DNA of 64,000 nucleotides, taken from the NCBI RefSeq assembly GCF_000246855.1, contig NC_016609.1, positions 6,088,744 through 6,152,743 of the forward strand, in the 5' to 3' direction. This document shows, in pieces, positions 36,550 to 45,995 of the stretch. Numbering within the stretch: position 1 is the stretch's first letter; each line of letters starts with the position of its first letter. Below the pieces are notes generated by a model. The model made no database searches. It had not been told where the DNA came from and was given only the letters and a program-made list of their open reading frames with translations. The position numbers were made by a program, and so were the translations under genes. Source of the stretch: Niastella koreensis GR20-10 (GTDB lineage: Bacteria > Bacteroidota > Bacteroidia > Chitinophagales > Chitinophagaceae).

Positions 36550-37908
36550 ATGAATCTTCCCGGGTTATCCGCACTGCCTTCTAATAAAGAACAGATAGCA
36601 ATAGACAATCAACTACAAAGTTTCCTGAAGGTGTTGGCCGGTTATGAACCAACAGCCCTGTACAATCATTGTTTTGAACTGCTTCGTGGCCTTAGTGAAC
36701 AATGGGTGTTTGCAGATGAGCTGGATGTAAACTTTTTTGAGTACACATCCATGGCGCTGGATACTACAAACGAGCAAAGCAAAACTACCCTGCAGAACAT
36801 CCGGCAACAGGTACAGGAGAAATATTCCCCGGCAGTCAGTGAGCGTTTCTACACCCTGGTTGCGATGTGTGCATCTTTTCAGGAGACCATGGGTGACGCC
36901 ATGAACTATTTTGCAGCAAGAAGGTCTTTTCTTAATACCACTTTGTTACTGATCCCACACGTTTGCAAGGGTGAGCAACCATCTTCGTTTGTGGAGATCC
37001 TGAACATATTGATGCCGCCAATAGAAAAATACCTGGTCGGCCTTTCCGCTGCTTATTTTGACTTACTGAAAAACGAGGCCCTGGAACTACCGGCTGATGG
37101 CGACAAGTATAAACAACTGGAAAGTGTTTTCATTGATCCGTTCATGATGTACCTGCATGATAACGCAGCATTAGGTGAGCCCGATTACCCTGATCTGACA
37201 TACCAGCAAAAGCCGGCTGGCCTTACCCATGCGTTTGTGTCGGTAGAAAATACGTTGATGCAGTTCAATGGCGCCTATGGAAAGTATGGAGTAGCTGACA
37301 GCGACCTGTACCAACAACTGGAAATGCTGGTCAGGGAATGCAAGAAATATTGTACCGATGGCTACACCATCATCATCCCCCACTCGCTGTTTTCAAGAAT
37401 TACGGCAGACCTCAACCTGCTTAATAAATATCTCACGGTAGCCGATTACAATTACAGCACGATAATTAACACCTGCGCGCCATTTGTAGCGATAAATGGC
37501 AATATCCAGACATCTGTTACATTGCTGACAGGTTTTGTAAATCAGATCCAGGCAAAAATACTCACGCATAACAAGTCTTATCAGGCTGATACGGGCGCTT
37601 GTTTTGTAAGAAAGGTAACTGAAGCATTGGCGGAGAATGGATTTACAGTAACTACCAGTGAGCCGGCAGAGGTGGTGGCCACAAAAAATAACAGCAATTA
37701 CCGCTTTCATTTAAAAAACAACCTGATTGACCTGGTGCGGGTAGAGAATGATTATAAAAAGATGGGCCGGCTGAACAGGCTTCGTATTCGTGAATATGGC
37801 AAACAAATAGCAGAAAAGCAATTTGTGATTTGCAGGTTTCCTGTTTTGACTTCCAACGCGGGTATTATAAATTTTTCTTCCCTATGGGAGTCGTTACAGG
37901 AGATTTGA
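36550..37908 (+). CDS. hypothetical protein, no recognised family
   Basis: 452 residues, soluble, mostly helical from its composition, without signal peptide or membrane helix. The last 90 residues look like a separate alpha/beta domain: VRKVTEALAENGFTVTT, a charged turn, NYRFHLKNNLIDLVRV, then a basic helix MGRLNRLRIREYGKQIAEKQF. That order (helix, strand, acidic ending strand, basic helix) loosely recalls nuclease-like folds, but no catalytic motif can be assigned. Same strand, 53 bases after the MpaB-like gene and 54 before the thioesterase. Confidence 0.6.
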   Translation: MNLPGLSALPSNKEQIAIDNQLQSFLKVLAGYEPTALYNHCFELLRGLSEQWVFADELDVNFFEYTSMALDTTNEQSKTTLQNIRQQVQEKYSPAVSERFYTLVAMCASFQETMGDAMNYFAARRSFLNTTLLLIPHVCKGEQPSSFVEILNILMPPIEKYLVGLSAAYFDLLKNEALELPADGDKYKQLESVFIDPFMMYLHDNAALGEPDYPDLTYQQKPAGLTHAFVSVENTLMQFNGAYGKYGVADSDLYQQLEMLVRECKKYCTDGYTIIIPHSLFSRITADLNLLNKYLTVADYNYSTIINTCAPFVAINGNIQTSVTLLTGFVNQIQAKILTHNKSYQADTGACFVRKVTEALAENGFTVTTSEPAEVVATKNNSNYRFHLKNNLIDLVRVENDYKKMGRLNRLRIREYGKQIAEKQFVICRFPVLTSNAGIINFSSLWESLQEI

Positions 37909-37962
37909 TTTCAAAAGAGACCAAAAAGTTATTATTTTACCAGCCAAAATCTGATATACTAT

Positions 37963-38439
37963 ATGATCGATGCTATCAGCAATACCGTAACGCTTCGCTT
38001 TCTCGCCGAACCCTCAGACGTCAACTTTGGCGGGAAAGTACATGGAGGGGCTGTAATGAAATGGATTGACCAGGCTGGTTATGCCTGTGCCGCCAACTGG
38101 AGCGGACAATATTGCGTGACAGTTTATGTGGGTGGCATCCGTTTCTTCAAACCCATCTCCATCGGCGATATGGTGGAAATTACCGCTACTGTTATTTATA
38201 CCGGAACCTCCAGTATGCATATCGCCATCAATGTACAGGCAGGTAACCCGCGCCGTCAGGACAGAATAAAGACCACCCACTGTGTGATGGTCTTTGCGGC
38301 AGTGGATGATCATGGTAAAACAGTACCTGTTCCCAAATGGATCCCTGAAACACCGGCAGCTATTGAGATGGAGAATTACGCCAAAAAGTTAATGGCGCTA
38401 AGACAGAATATTGAAGATGAAATGAAACCATACATGTAA
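37963..38439 (+). CDS. acyl-CoA thioesterase, hot-dog fold (YciA-like)
   Basis: 158 residues. DVNFGGKVHGGAVMKWIDQAGYACA (about residues 19-43, in pieces) is the signature of the BFIT/YciA-type acyl-CoA thioesterases, with the catalytic Asp in WIDQAG. GGIRFFKPISIGDMVEI follows as the second hot-dog strand block. Hydrolyses acyl-CoA in the cytoplasm; chain-length preference unknown. Confidence 0.9.
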   Translation: MIDAISNTVTLRFLAEPSDVNFGGKVHGGAVMKWIDQAGYACAANWSGQYCVTVYVGGIRFFKPISIGDMVEITATVIYTGTSSMHIAINVQAGNPRRQDRIKTTHCVMVFAAVDDHGKTVPVPKWIPETPAAIEMENYAKKLMALRQNIEDEMKPYM

Positions 38440-38485
38440 GTTTGGATTACTGTAACCGACACGACTCATATCTTGTAAAAGAAAA

Positions 38486-38503
38486 TGGCGCATTGCTGCG
38501 CCA
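38486..38503 (-). terminator. terminator of the lipoprotein gene 38567-39370
   Basis: Stem tggcgca / tgcgcca with a 4-base loop, followed on the minus strand by TTTTCTTTT. It lies between convergent genes, about 60 bases past the minus-strand stop. Confidence 0.75.
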
Positions 38504-38566
38504 CCTTCAGATTCCATGGGTTGTTGATTTATATTAGTTTTTCTTGTTTCCTTATTCTTTGAGCTG

Positions 38567-39370
38567 CTACAATTTACTGTATGTGGTAGTACATTTAATA
38601 AAGGCAGCACTTGTTCCATCCAGAACGGTAAGCGTAACAATGCCATAATCGCCGCCATACCAGTCGTTACCTACCGCGGTGCGTACACCTGTTGGGAAAA
38701 TGGTGACTGTTGAAGATTTTTTTAGGGTAGCGCCTGAAACAGGATCAACAAAACGAACCACCAGGTAGGAACTGTCGCCGTTTTTATTGCGGGAGGGTAT
38801 CATAAATGCGGGGGTCAGTTGCATGGTATCCAATGTATATTGAAGGTTGATATTATCTGCAGTATTATAGTTGGGTGCTGCTGCCTGGTACTGGTTAAAC
38901 AGCAATTGAAGCTTAGGGTATTTTTTGGCAGCGGTATTGTCTGCAAAACGCATTTGCAATTTAATGGAGTCACGGGGCACACTCACATCACTTAAAAATC
39001 CTTTTAACCCCAGCGCATTGCTATAAATGACTTTCAGTGTTCTGCTGCTGTTCTTTGCCACATAGACGCTGGTATCTGACACCAATTGGCCGGTACCGGC
39101 TTTGTAAATACTAATTCTGGTCTCTTTGCCGGATGCTGTATCCCACGCGTTCAACAAATATTCTTTTTTCAGCATGCCGCCGGCCTTAATAAGACTATCG
39201 CCCGACAGGCCATCAAAACGAACTTCCAGTTGCTGGTCGCTCAACGGGCTTGAAACTACGGTTAACAGGCTTTGGTATTGTTCAGGGGGAAAATTGCCTT
39301 TCCTGCAAGCGCTTATGCCTGATATTAAACAGGCAGTCAATAAAAGATAGCTTACGTTTTTAGGTTGCAT
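38567..39370 (-). CDS. hypothetical lipoprotein (BT_3987/DUF4843-like fold not assigned)
   Basis: 267 residues with a lipoprotein signal: hydrophobic stretch then ISAC with Cys at about residue 22, followed by RKGN. The rest is beta-rich (alternating hydrophobics, SDTSVYVAKNSSRTLKVIYSN) and resembles cell-surface beta-sandwich lipoproteins of Bacteroidota, but I cannot name a family with confidence. It lies downstream of the TonB receptor and beta-helix lipoprotein, beyond a hairpin at 39392-39417, so it may be a less expressed last gene of that unit. Confidence 0.7.
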   Translation of the reverse strand: MQPKNVSYLLLTACLISGISACRKGNFPPEQYQSLLTVVSSPLSDQQLEVRFDGLSGDSLIKAGGMLKKEYLLNAWDTASGKETRISIYKAGTGQLVSDTSVYVAKNSSRTLKVIYSNALGLKGFLSDVSVPRDSIKLQMRFADNTAAKKYPKLQLLFNQYQAAAPNYNTADNINLQYTLDTMQLTPAFMIPSRNKNGDSSYLVVRFVDPVSGATLKKSSTVTIFPTGVRTAVGNDWYGGDYGIVTLTVLDGTSAAFIKCTTTYSKL

Positions 39371-39391
39371 ATAACAGTTAAAATTTTAAAA

Positions 39392-39417
39392 AGGCACCTC
39401 CCCGCAGGGAGGCGCCT
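39392..39417 (-). terminator. terminator after the beta-helix lipoprotein gene
   Basis: An 11-position stem (one mismatch) with a 4-base loop, followed on the minus strand by TTTTTAAAATTTT. It sits 20 bases past the stop of the beta-helix lipoprotein gene and may reduce transcription of the next gene. Confidence 0.8.
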
Positions 39418-39436
39418 ATAATGTAACAAAATATTC

Positions 39437-40909
39437 CTATTGATATCTTGTCCAGTTCCAGCAACCGTCTACATTAGTCCAGTCATTACCTCCAGGGAAG
39501 GCACCGGCGTCTACTGCATCGGAAATTGCAGGATCAGGCATAAAATTGGCTGCGCCATTACCGCCACCACGGTTAAATGGATCTACCAGGCCAATAATAT
39601 TGGCATTGCTGCTGAGATAATCTGTGTTGCCAGCATTGCGGGCTTTGAGTAAAACGGCAGTTGAAGTGCTGAAACCAGCACCCGTAGCCGCTGTTCCATT
39701 TGATTCCTGAGAAAAAGGCCCAACTCCAGGCGTATTAGCAGTACCAAATGCAGCTGCGAATGAATTGGTAATGCTTGAAATATCAGCAAAATACGCATCT
39801 GGGGTAGTGGGGTTACCCAACTGACCGTCGAGCGAAACGCCATAGTTGAAGCCCATGAAAATAGCGTTGTCGATGTGGAAACGGGCGCCTCTTCTTAAAT
39901 GAGCAGCACGACCGTATTTACCTGTACCAGAAGGACCACCGGTAGTAGTAGAAGCGATAGTGGCACCAGGTACACCAATAATGGTCAGGTAATTGTAAGA
40001 TGGGTTGGTGAACGGCTGGTTAGTGCTGCCGGTTCCATCGTTATCACTTTCCAAACCGTTAGACTGGCTTTGGTCAGGACGGTTAACGTCAGACATACCT
40101 AATGCATAGCTGATGGTGCCACTGTAGCCGTTGTCAGTGTCAAACATATCATCCAGGGCATCCACTGCAATGATATGAGAAGCGTTAACAGTACCGCCAA
40201 AGAACTCAAATGCATCGTCATTGGCTTTGAAAACTTCTACATAATCAATAGTAGTACCGCTGCCCACACCAGCAAGGGTAAGACCGTTGATCTCATTGTT
40301 AAGGCTCAATGCATAACCACCATATTCAATACGAACAAATTTCAGGGTACCTGAATTGTCGTTTGCTACTGGGGTGCTGTTGCCATACACCAGGTCAATG
40401 TTAGGATAGCTGGTGTTGTTGATACCCTCTACAAAAGCAGGGTAATTGTTGGTAGGTGCATTTCCTAACAGGATAACGCCAGCCCAGTCGCCAGACTGTG
40501 GATTTGGATCGGCAGATGTAAACACGATCGGGCAGGAAGGCGTACCTACGGCTTCCAATCTTGAACCGCGGGTAATGATCAATCCACCGCCAGCATTGCC
40601 GCCAGAACCTTTCAGGCCTTCAATTCTGGCACCTGGCTGAATAGTGAGCACGTGGTTACCGGTAACAAATACCAGCCCGCTCAGTTGATACACCTTTGTA
40701 TTAGAAAGGGTCAGGTCGGTGGTAATTTGTCCGGAAATTACACTGTCGCCGCCAGTAGCAGGATTAATGCTGCAATCGCAGGTGGCGGTTACGCCTGCAG
40801 TTAAAGAATGGCTCTTGTCGGCATTGTTGATGCCCTTTTTACAGCCGATCATTCCAACAGTGACAGCAGCTACTGCCAGTGTTCCAAAAAGGATGTTCTT
40901 TCTTTTCAT
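39437..40909 (-). CDS. surface lipoprotein with parallel beta-helix repeats
   Basis: 490 residues. Lipoprotein signal with Cys at about residue 23 (VGMIGCKKG). The body is rich in Gly, Asn, Thr and short hydrophobic strands, with SGLVFVTGNHVLTIQPGARIEGL (in pieces) and FVRIEYGGYAL, typical of a right-handed beta-helix. Several DND/DNDGTG-like acidic loops could bind calcium. It follows a TonB receptor by 52 bases and is probably its surface partner, taking the place that SusD has in other loci. The ligand is unknown. Confidence 0.75.
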   Translation of the reverse strand: MKRKNILFGTLAVAAVTVGMIGCKKGINNADKSHSLTAGVTATCDCSINPATGGDSVISGQITTDLTLSNTKVYQLSGLVFVTGNHVLTIQPGARIEGLKGSGGNAGGGLIITRGSRLEAVGTPSCPIVFTSADPNPQSGDWAGVILLGNAPTNNYPAFVEGINNTSYPNIDLVYGNSTPVANDNSGTLKFVRIEYGGYALSLNNEINGLTLAGVGSGTTIDYVEVFKANDDAFEFFGGTVNASHIIAVDALDDMFDTDNGYSGTISYALGMSDVNRPDQSQSNGLESDNDGTGSTNQPFTNPSYNYLTIIGVPGATIASTTTGGPSGTGKYGRAAHLRRGARFHIDNAIFMGFNYGVSLDGQLGNPTTPDAYFADISSITNSFAAAFGTANTPGVGPFSQESNGTAATGAGFSTSTAVLLKARNAGNTDYLSSNANIIGLVDPFNRGGGNGAANFMPDPAISDAVDAGAFPGGNDWTNVDGCWNWTRYQ

Positions 40910-40961
40910 CAGAAAATGTTTAATGATTAAAAAATAAATACCTGATTATAGTGAACAGAAT

Positions 40962-43900
40962 TTATTTTAAGGTATATGAAACAGTTACACCAAATGTGCG
41001 CCCGGCGGCCAGCTTATAATCCACCAGATCGGTATCCTTTTGGTAACGGGCTTGCTTATTGGTCAGGTTGCCTTTATCATCGGGCGTTTCGCGGTTTGCG
41101 TAAACGATATAAAAACTATTAAGCAGGTTACCGGCATTCAGCTTTACTTCCAACTGCTGTTTTAAAAACCGGGCTGCCAGCTGTGCATCCAGGCTTTTTA
41201 CCGGTTGCTCATACAATGATTGTGCTGCTGTACTGGTATTGCCGCTGCGTTCAATAACCCTGAACAGGCGGTTAGCAACCGCATTGTAAACAAGGCTGGC
41301 AGAAAGGAACTTATAATCAAAGAAAAACCCGGCGTTGTAGGTATAGTTGCTGGCGCCAACCTGTGGTCTTTTTTCCCACTCATGCACCACTTCTATAAGG
41401 GCAGGTTTGTTGGCGTTGGTATTATCATAGGTCAGGTCCATCGTTTTTACGCGGCTGTCCATATACGCAAAGTTTCCGTACAGCGTAACGTATTTCACAA
41501 TGGGAATACCTGTAAACGCCAGCGATTTCCTGGCCTCCATTTCTATACCGTAATTCTGCGCTTCCTTGGCATTCTTTAAAGAGTAAAGCCGGTTGGTTGC
41601 GTATTTATAAATTTCCATTGGGTAATCCAGCTTTTTAAAGAAGGCTGAAAAAGAAATGATATCACCTGCAGCAGGATACCATTCGTACCGGAAATCGTAG
41701 TGATGCAGTATGGTGGAACGTACCAGACCGCTGATGTACTCGCCACCCAACTCATAGTCATACTCATCAAAATAAGACAGTTCCCGCAGGTCGGGGCGTA
41801 TGATGGACCTGGCGTAGGCCAGGCGTAAATTCATTTTTGGGTTAAGGCTGTATGTTAGGTTAGCCGAAGGAAACAACTGCCAGCTCTTTTCGCGGTTGCG
41901 GAAAGAGGAATAATCTTTGCCGGATGTTTTCTCCAGTTTATCGATATTGCCATTTACTTTTCCAATATTGTAATATTCAGCCCGCAGCCCCCATACCAGT
42001 CTCAGTTTGGTTGTCAGTTTATTGTCTAACATCCCATATAGTGCGTGCAGGTTAGCAATTTTATGCATACTGTCGCCAAACTTTTCAAACGAGATCGATT
42101 TCAGGTATTCTGGGCTAAAAGCGCTGGTAAGCGGTATCTGGTAACCTTTGGCATTGATAAGGCTAGAAGCATTCAGCACAAAGAACTTCCGGTCTTTACT
42201 CCAGCCGGCATAACCGCCTTTAAACAACTGGCGGGTGCCTGCCACGGTAAAGGGCACCTGCACCGAAGCATTCCAGTTATAATTCTTTTCCACAGCTCTT
42301 GACCACCACCGCAAGGCGCCGTTGAATAAGGTAGAACCAGCACCATTGATGGTTACATTGTTACTGTCAGGGTTCAATGCGCCCTTGTTTACCAGCGGTA
42401 CCACCAACTGGTGGTTATCGGGGCGTTGCTTTTCAAGCCAGGTGTAGCTGCCCAGCCAGTTGATCTTTATTCCCTTTGTTCCGATCTTATATTCCCCTTT
42501 CAACTGATTTTGCAGTAAGGTGGTTTGCGTGGTATTGTCATACATACCCCACTGATTACCGCCGTCAGTTGTTCCATCGTATACAAGTGCCAGTTGCTGG
42601 TTCAAAGTACGTATGAACAAAGATTGAAAACTGATGAGCTGGTGCTGGTTGCGATAGCCCAATCCCAGCATACCTGCTATATTGGTAGAAAAATCATAGT
42701 TTCTGGCGTCTGCCCCGAACAGGTTTTCCTGGGCGGCACCACCGCCGTCACTGGCAGCGCTCCAGCCATCACGCCCGGTATTGAGTTTCTGCCTGTTTAA
42801 TGTATTGCGGTAACTGCCAGCGGCCAGTAACCCCAGTTCACTTTGATCTTTGGTATGCCATACTTTCCCCAGCGACAATTGATAGTTTTGAGAAACCGGG
42901 GCTTTCATGGAGGTGATGCCCCAATCGTTGGTGAACAGGGTTGGGTCGTTTGATTTGGCATTGTAAACGGCTGCTGCATCATAACCGGTTTTCCAGTTCA
43001 ATTTTCCAAATAACTGCCGGCTTTTAGCCACGCTGCCGTAGTATTCGCGCCCATCCAGCTTCAACGATAAAAATGGTTTACCGGTTGTTTGATCGTTTAT
43101 ACTGGTTCCGGCACTTATACTTAAAAAGTTATGCGTTGGAATGTCAAGGGTGGTCACTTCAATTAAACCACCGCCAAATTCGGCGCCACGGTCAGGGGTC
43201 AGCGTTTTAATAACTACCACATTATCTACCATGTTTACGGGCAGGATGTCGAAGTTGAAATTTTTACGGTTCAATTCGGTAGAAGGCATTAACTGACCGT
43301 TCAGTACAGCCCCGTTATACCGCTCACTGAGGCCTCGCACCACCACGTATTTATTTTCCACGGTTGAAATACCGCTGATACGTTTGAGCGATTCGCCAAT
43401 ATTTTTATCCGGTGTGCGGGCGATCTGTTCGGCACTGATCCCATCTGTAAGGGCAGCATTATTTTTTTGCCGGGCATATAAACCGGCAACGCTTTCCTTA
43501 CGCACGTTGGCAGTAACCACCACACCCTGTAATTGTCCTTTTTGGCGTTTCAGGGTCAACGTAAGCGTTACCGTCTCATTTGCGTTAACCACTATCTCAC
43601 TCACCTGTTTGGTATCGTACCCTACGCAAGAAATTACAGCCATATAAGTACCGGCAGGAACAGGTATACTAAAGGTACCATCAATGCTGCCTTTAACTGT
43701 TGCCTGTGCCGCTATTTTTATGGTGGCGGCAACAACCGGCTCCCCGCTTTCTTCATCAAGCACCTGACCGGTAAAAGTTCCGTTGTTATTAAGAGGTTGC
43801 GTTTTAACTCTTGCCTTTATAATAATAATATAGCCGTCAACAACATAGGTATACCGGGTAGTTTTTAGCGCCTGCTGCAAAGCCTCTTTTATGGTTGCCT

Positions 43901-44156
43901 GTTGAAAATGAACGGTAACAAGCGTGGCCGAATTCACTTCTTCCCTGGAATAATTTATAACATACCCGGTTTGTTGTTCAATGCTGGCAAACACCTGTTG
44001 CAGCGGGGTTTCCGTAAAGCTGCCAGTCACTTTTTTAGCAGCCTGCTGACCAATGGCAGGTATAGAAACCATTATTACAATTATCAACAGCAGTTTGGTT
44101 AATGCAATACGTATCCAGGTCCCTTTAAAAGGGAATTGCTTGATCCAATAATTCAT
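40962..44156 (-). CDS. TonB-dependent receptor with STN signalling domain
   Basis: 1064 residues. Signal peptide (about residues 18-37), an STN domain (TGSFTETPLQQVFASIEQQTG, about 45-65, on to IIIIKARVK) that in FecA-like systems contacts FecR, a CarboxypepD_reg-like domain (GQVLDEESGEPVVAATIKI, about 130-148), a plug (EQIARTPDKNIGESLKRISGI) and a barrel ending in an aromatic strand (GVTVSYTLK). With the FecR and ECF genes directly upstream it forms a surface-signalling import system. Ligand unknown; no siderophore genes are nearby. Confidence 0.93.
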   Translation of the reverse strand: MNYWIKQFPFKGTWIRIALTKLLLIIVIMVSIPAIGQQAAKKVTGSFTETPLQQVFASIEQQTGYVINYSREEVNSATLVTVHFQQATIKEALQQALKTTRYTYVVDGYIIIIKARVKTQPLNNNGTFTGQVLDEESGEPVVAATIKIAAQATVKGSIDGTFSIPVPAGTYMAVISCVGYDTKQVSEIVVNANETVTLTLTLKRQKGQLQGVVVTANVRKESVAGLYARQKNNAALTDGISAEQIARTPDKNIGESLKRISGISTVENKYVVVRGLSERYNGAVLNGQLMPSTELNRKNFNFDILPVNMVDNVVVIKTLTPDRGAEFGGGLIEVTTLDIPTHNFLSISAGTSINDQTTGKPFLSLKLDGREYYGSVAKSRQLFGKLNWKTGYDAAAVYNAKSNDPTLFTNDWGITSMKAPVSQNYQLSLGKVWHTKDQSELGLLAAGSYRNTLNRQKLNTGRDGWSAASDGGGAAQENLFGADARNYDFSTNIAGMLGLGYRNQHQLISFQSLFIRTLNQQLALVYDGTTDGGNQWGMYDNTTQTTLLQNQLKGEYKIGTKGIKINWLGSYTWLEKQRPDNHQLVVPLVNKGALNPDSNNVTINGAGSTLFNGALRWWSRAVEKNYNWNASVQVPFTVAGTRQLFKGGYAGWSKDRKFFVLNASSLINAKGYQIPLTSAFSPEYLKSISFEKFGDSMHKIANLHALYGMLDNKLTTKLRLVWGLRAEYYNIGKVNGNIDKLEKTSGKDYSSFRNREKSWQLFPSANLTYSLNPKMNLRLAYARSIIRPDLRELSYFDEYDYELGGEYISGLVRSTILHHYDFRYEWYPAAGDIISFSAFFKKLDYPMEIYKYATNRLYSLKNAKEAQNYGIEMEARKSLAFTGIPIVKYVTLYGNFAYMDSRVKTMDLTYDNTNANKPALIEVVHEWEKRPQVGASNYTYNAGFFFDYKFLSASLVYNAVANRLFRVIERSGNTSTAAQSLYEQPVKSLDAQLAARFLKQQLEVKLNAGNLLNSFYIVYANRETPDDKGNLTNKQARYQKDTDLVDYKLAAGRTFGVTVSYTLK

Positions 44157-44221
44157 GTTTAGGTATTAATATTTATTGATGGAAAACCAACAGGGGTTTT
44201 TAACAGTTGACCAATGCCGGA

Positions 44222-45283
44222 TTAATGAATAATAAAAACAGAATCGCGCTTATAATAAATGAAATCTCCCATCCTGCTGAGTAATTGCAGCATACTGCTT
44301 ACGCTGCGATTACGAAACGTAGCTTTGAACCTTTTTTTGGAAAGGGCGCTGCTACCTTCCAATTTATATTGCAACCCATAACTATAATGCAGGGTTTGAA
44401 GTATTTCCAGAAGTGTGGCATCTTCAAACATAAATTCATTCCGCATCCAACCTGCTACATCATCAATCGGAACAGGCAATTGCAGTAATTGCTGATCTTT
44501 ATGCTGATAGATGCCCTTAAAACCGGGCAGCAGCAGTAACTGATGCTGATTATTGCGGCTATCGTAAAAAGTTACTTTCCCGGTTCTTACTGCCACAGAA
44601 ATATCTTTTTCACCAGGCCGGTTGCGTATACTGAATGATGTTCCCAATACTCGTATCTTAATATCGCCTGTGCCTATTACAAAGGGATGGGCTTTATCCC
44701 GGCGTACATCAAGGTACACTTCCCCTTTATCAATTTTTATATTCCTTGTACTATCGCTGAAGCGGGCAGGGTATTCCACTTTACTATCGCCATTTAAATA
44801 CAGTTTGGTGCCATCCGGAAAAATGAAAGAACGGCGTTCACCCGCTGCCGTTTCCAGTTGCAGCCATTTTACTTCTTTTTGGGCAACCGGGGTATTAACC
44901 AATGATGAATGGTGGCGGTCTTTTACCAACAATAAACCAGTTACCATCAACACGCCAATGGTACAGGCTGCATAAAGCCAGCTGTTCCTTTTCCACCATT
45001 TGGGCTGAAGCGGCAAAATGATGGCTGGTTGCTCAAACGGCTCTACAGCATTCACTTTTTGTAACCAGCGTTCCCAGGCGTCCTTTAATATTAGCTGCCG
45101 CTCAGGCGTTGCCTCATTTTCTGTTAACTGAAATGCATCCCACTGTTGCTGTTGCCAGCAGGCAGCAGCCTGTTCGGGCGTAAGCTGGTCAAGTATCTCC
45201 TGCAGGTGAGCCAGCTCCTGCTCAGGTAAAGAGCCGGAAGCCAGTTTTTTGAGATACACATTTATGTCAAAACCTGCCTGCAT
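44222..45283 (-). CDS. FecR-family anti-sigma regulator
   Basis: 353 residues. A cytoplasmic N-terminal part (about 1-95), one transmembrane helix (LYAACTIGVLMVTGLLLV, about 101-118), a periplasmic FecR domain (GERRSFIFPDGTKLYLNGDSKVEYP in pieces, about 149-173; KGEVYLDVRRDKAHPFVIGTG) and a C-terminal STN-like DUF4974 domain. It passes the receptor's signal to the ECF factor encoded 102 bases upstream and is followed by the receptor gene after 65 bases. Confidence 0.94.
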   Translation of the reverse strand: MQAGFDINVYLKKLASGSLPEQELAHLQEILDQLTPEQAAACWQQQQWDAFQLTENEATPERQLILKDAWERWLQKVNAVEPFEQPAIILPLQPKWWKRNSWLYAACTIGVLMVTGLLLVKDRHHSSLVNTPVAQKEVKWLQLETAAGERRSFIFPDGTKLYLNGDSKVEYPARFSDSTRNIKIDKGEVYLDVRRDKAHPFVIGTGDIKIRVLGTSFSIRNRPGEKDISVAVRTGKVTFYDSRNNQHQLLLLPGFKGIYQHKDQQLLQLPVPIDDVAGWMRNEFMFEDATLLEILQTLHYSYGLQYKLEGSSALSKKRFKATFRNRSVSSMLQLLSRMGDFIYYKRDSVFIIH

Positions 45284-45385
45284 AAGTTACTTTACTATAT
45301 TTACGCCTGGCGGCACCAGGTACCCTCAGCCTGGTATGTTACCAAATTATTAAGTGAGCTTTTTGCGTAAAGTCGCCATTTTGAA

Positions 45386-45964
45386 CTAAACAAATAGCAG
45401 CCATATTAAGATAGCGGTAACAGGGAATTTAAGCTTTAACAATTTCAGGGTGTCGCTGATATAGCGCTCCACAGTCTTTACACTCAATTTTTCTGATTGG
45501 GCAATTTCGCGGTAGGTAAGCCCCTGCTCACGGTGCAAACGAAAACAACGTTCTTTAACCGGGTCTATTGATTGCAAAACCTCGTTAAAGAGCTGCCTGA
45601 TATCCTGTTGTTGCAAATGGTGCAGTCCGTCGTTGGTTGTGTACCCGTATATTTCTGTTTCTGCTTCCTGTAGTAATAATTGTGTAGTACTCCCCTTTTT
45701 CTTTTCTGCTACCATCTTACGCAAATGTGAGATCATCGTATTACGCACGATGGTAAAAAACCAGGCGTCGAGGGATTGAGCCGGGTCTATCATTTGCCGG
45801 TTCACCCACAACTTCACAAATGCTTCCTGGGCTATATCATCAGCATAGCTGCTGTTGTACATTGCGTGGGTGAGAAATGCTGTGGTTCTATTATAGGTGT
45901 TGTTAAAAAACAGCTGAAACGCTGCACGGTTGCCGTTCTTAATTTCGATTTCTAACTGGGTCAT
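45386..45964 (-). CDS. RNA polymerase ECF-type sigma factor (Bacteroidota FecI-like)
   Basis: 192 residues. Sigma region 2 (YADDIAQEAFVKLWVNRQ, about 40-57) and region 4 helix-turn-helix (LTYREIAQSEKLSVKTVERYISDTLKLLK in pieces, about 148-177) are clear. The C terminus is unusually hydrophobic (FPVTAILIWLLFV) and could touch the membrane. It should direct transcription of the downstream receptor genes when released by FecR. Confidence 0.93.
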   Translation of the reverse strand: MTQLEIEIKNGNRAAFQLFFNNTYNRTTAFLTHAMYNSSYADDIAQEAFVKLWVNRQMIDPAQSLDAWFFTIVRNTMISHLRKMVAEKKKGSTTQLLLQEAETEIYGYTTNDGLHHLQQQDIRQLFNEVLQSIDPVKERCFRLHREQGLTYREIAQSEKLSVKTVERYISDTLKLLKLKFPVTAILIWLLFV

Positions 45965-45995
45965 GGTTTTTACAATAACCTTAAATGAAGTTAAT

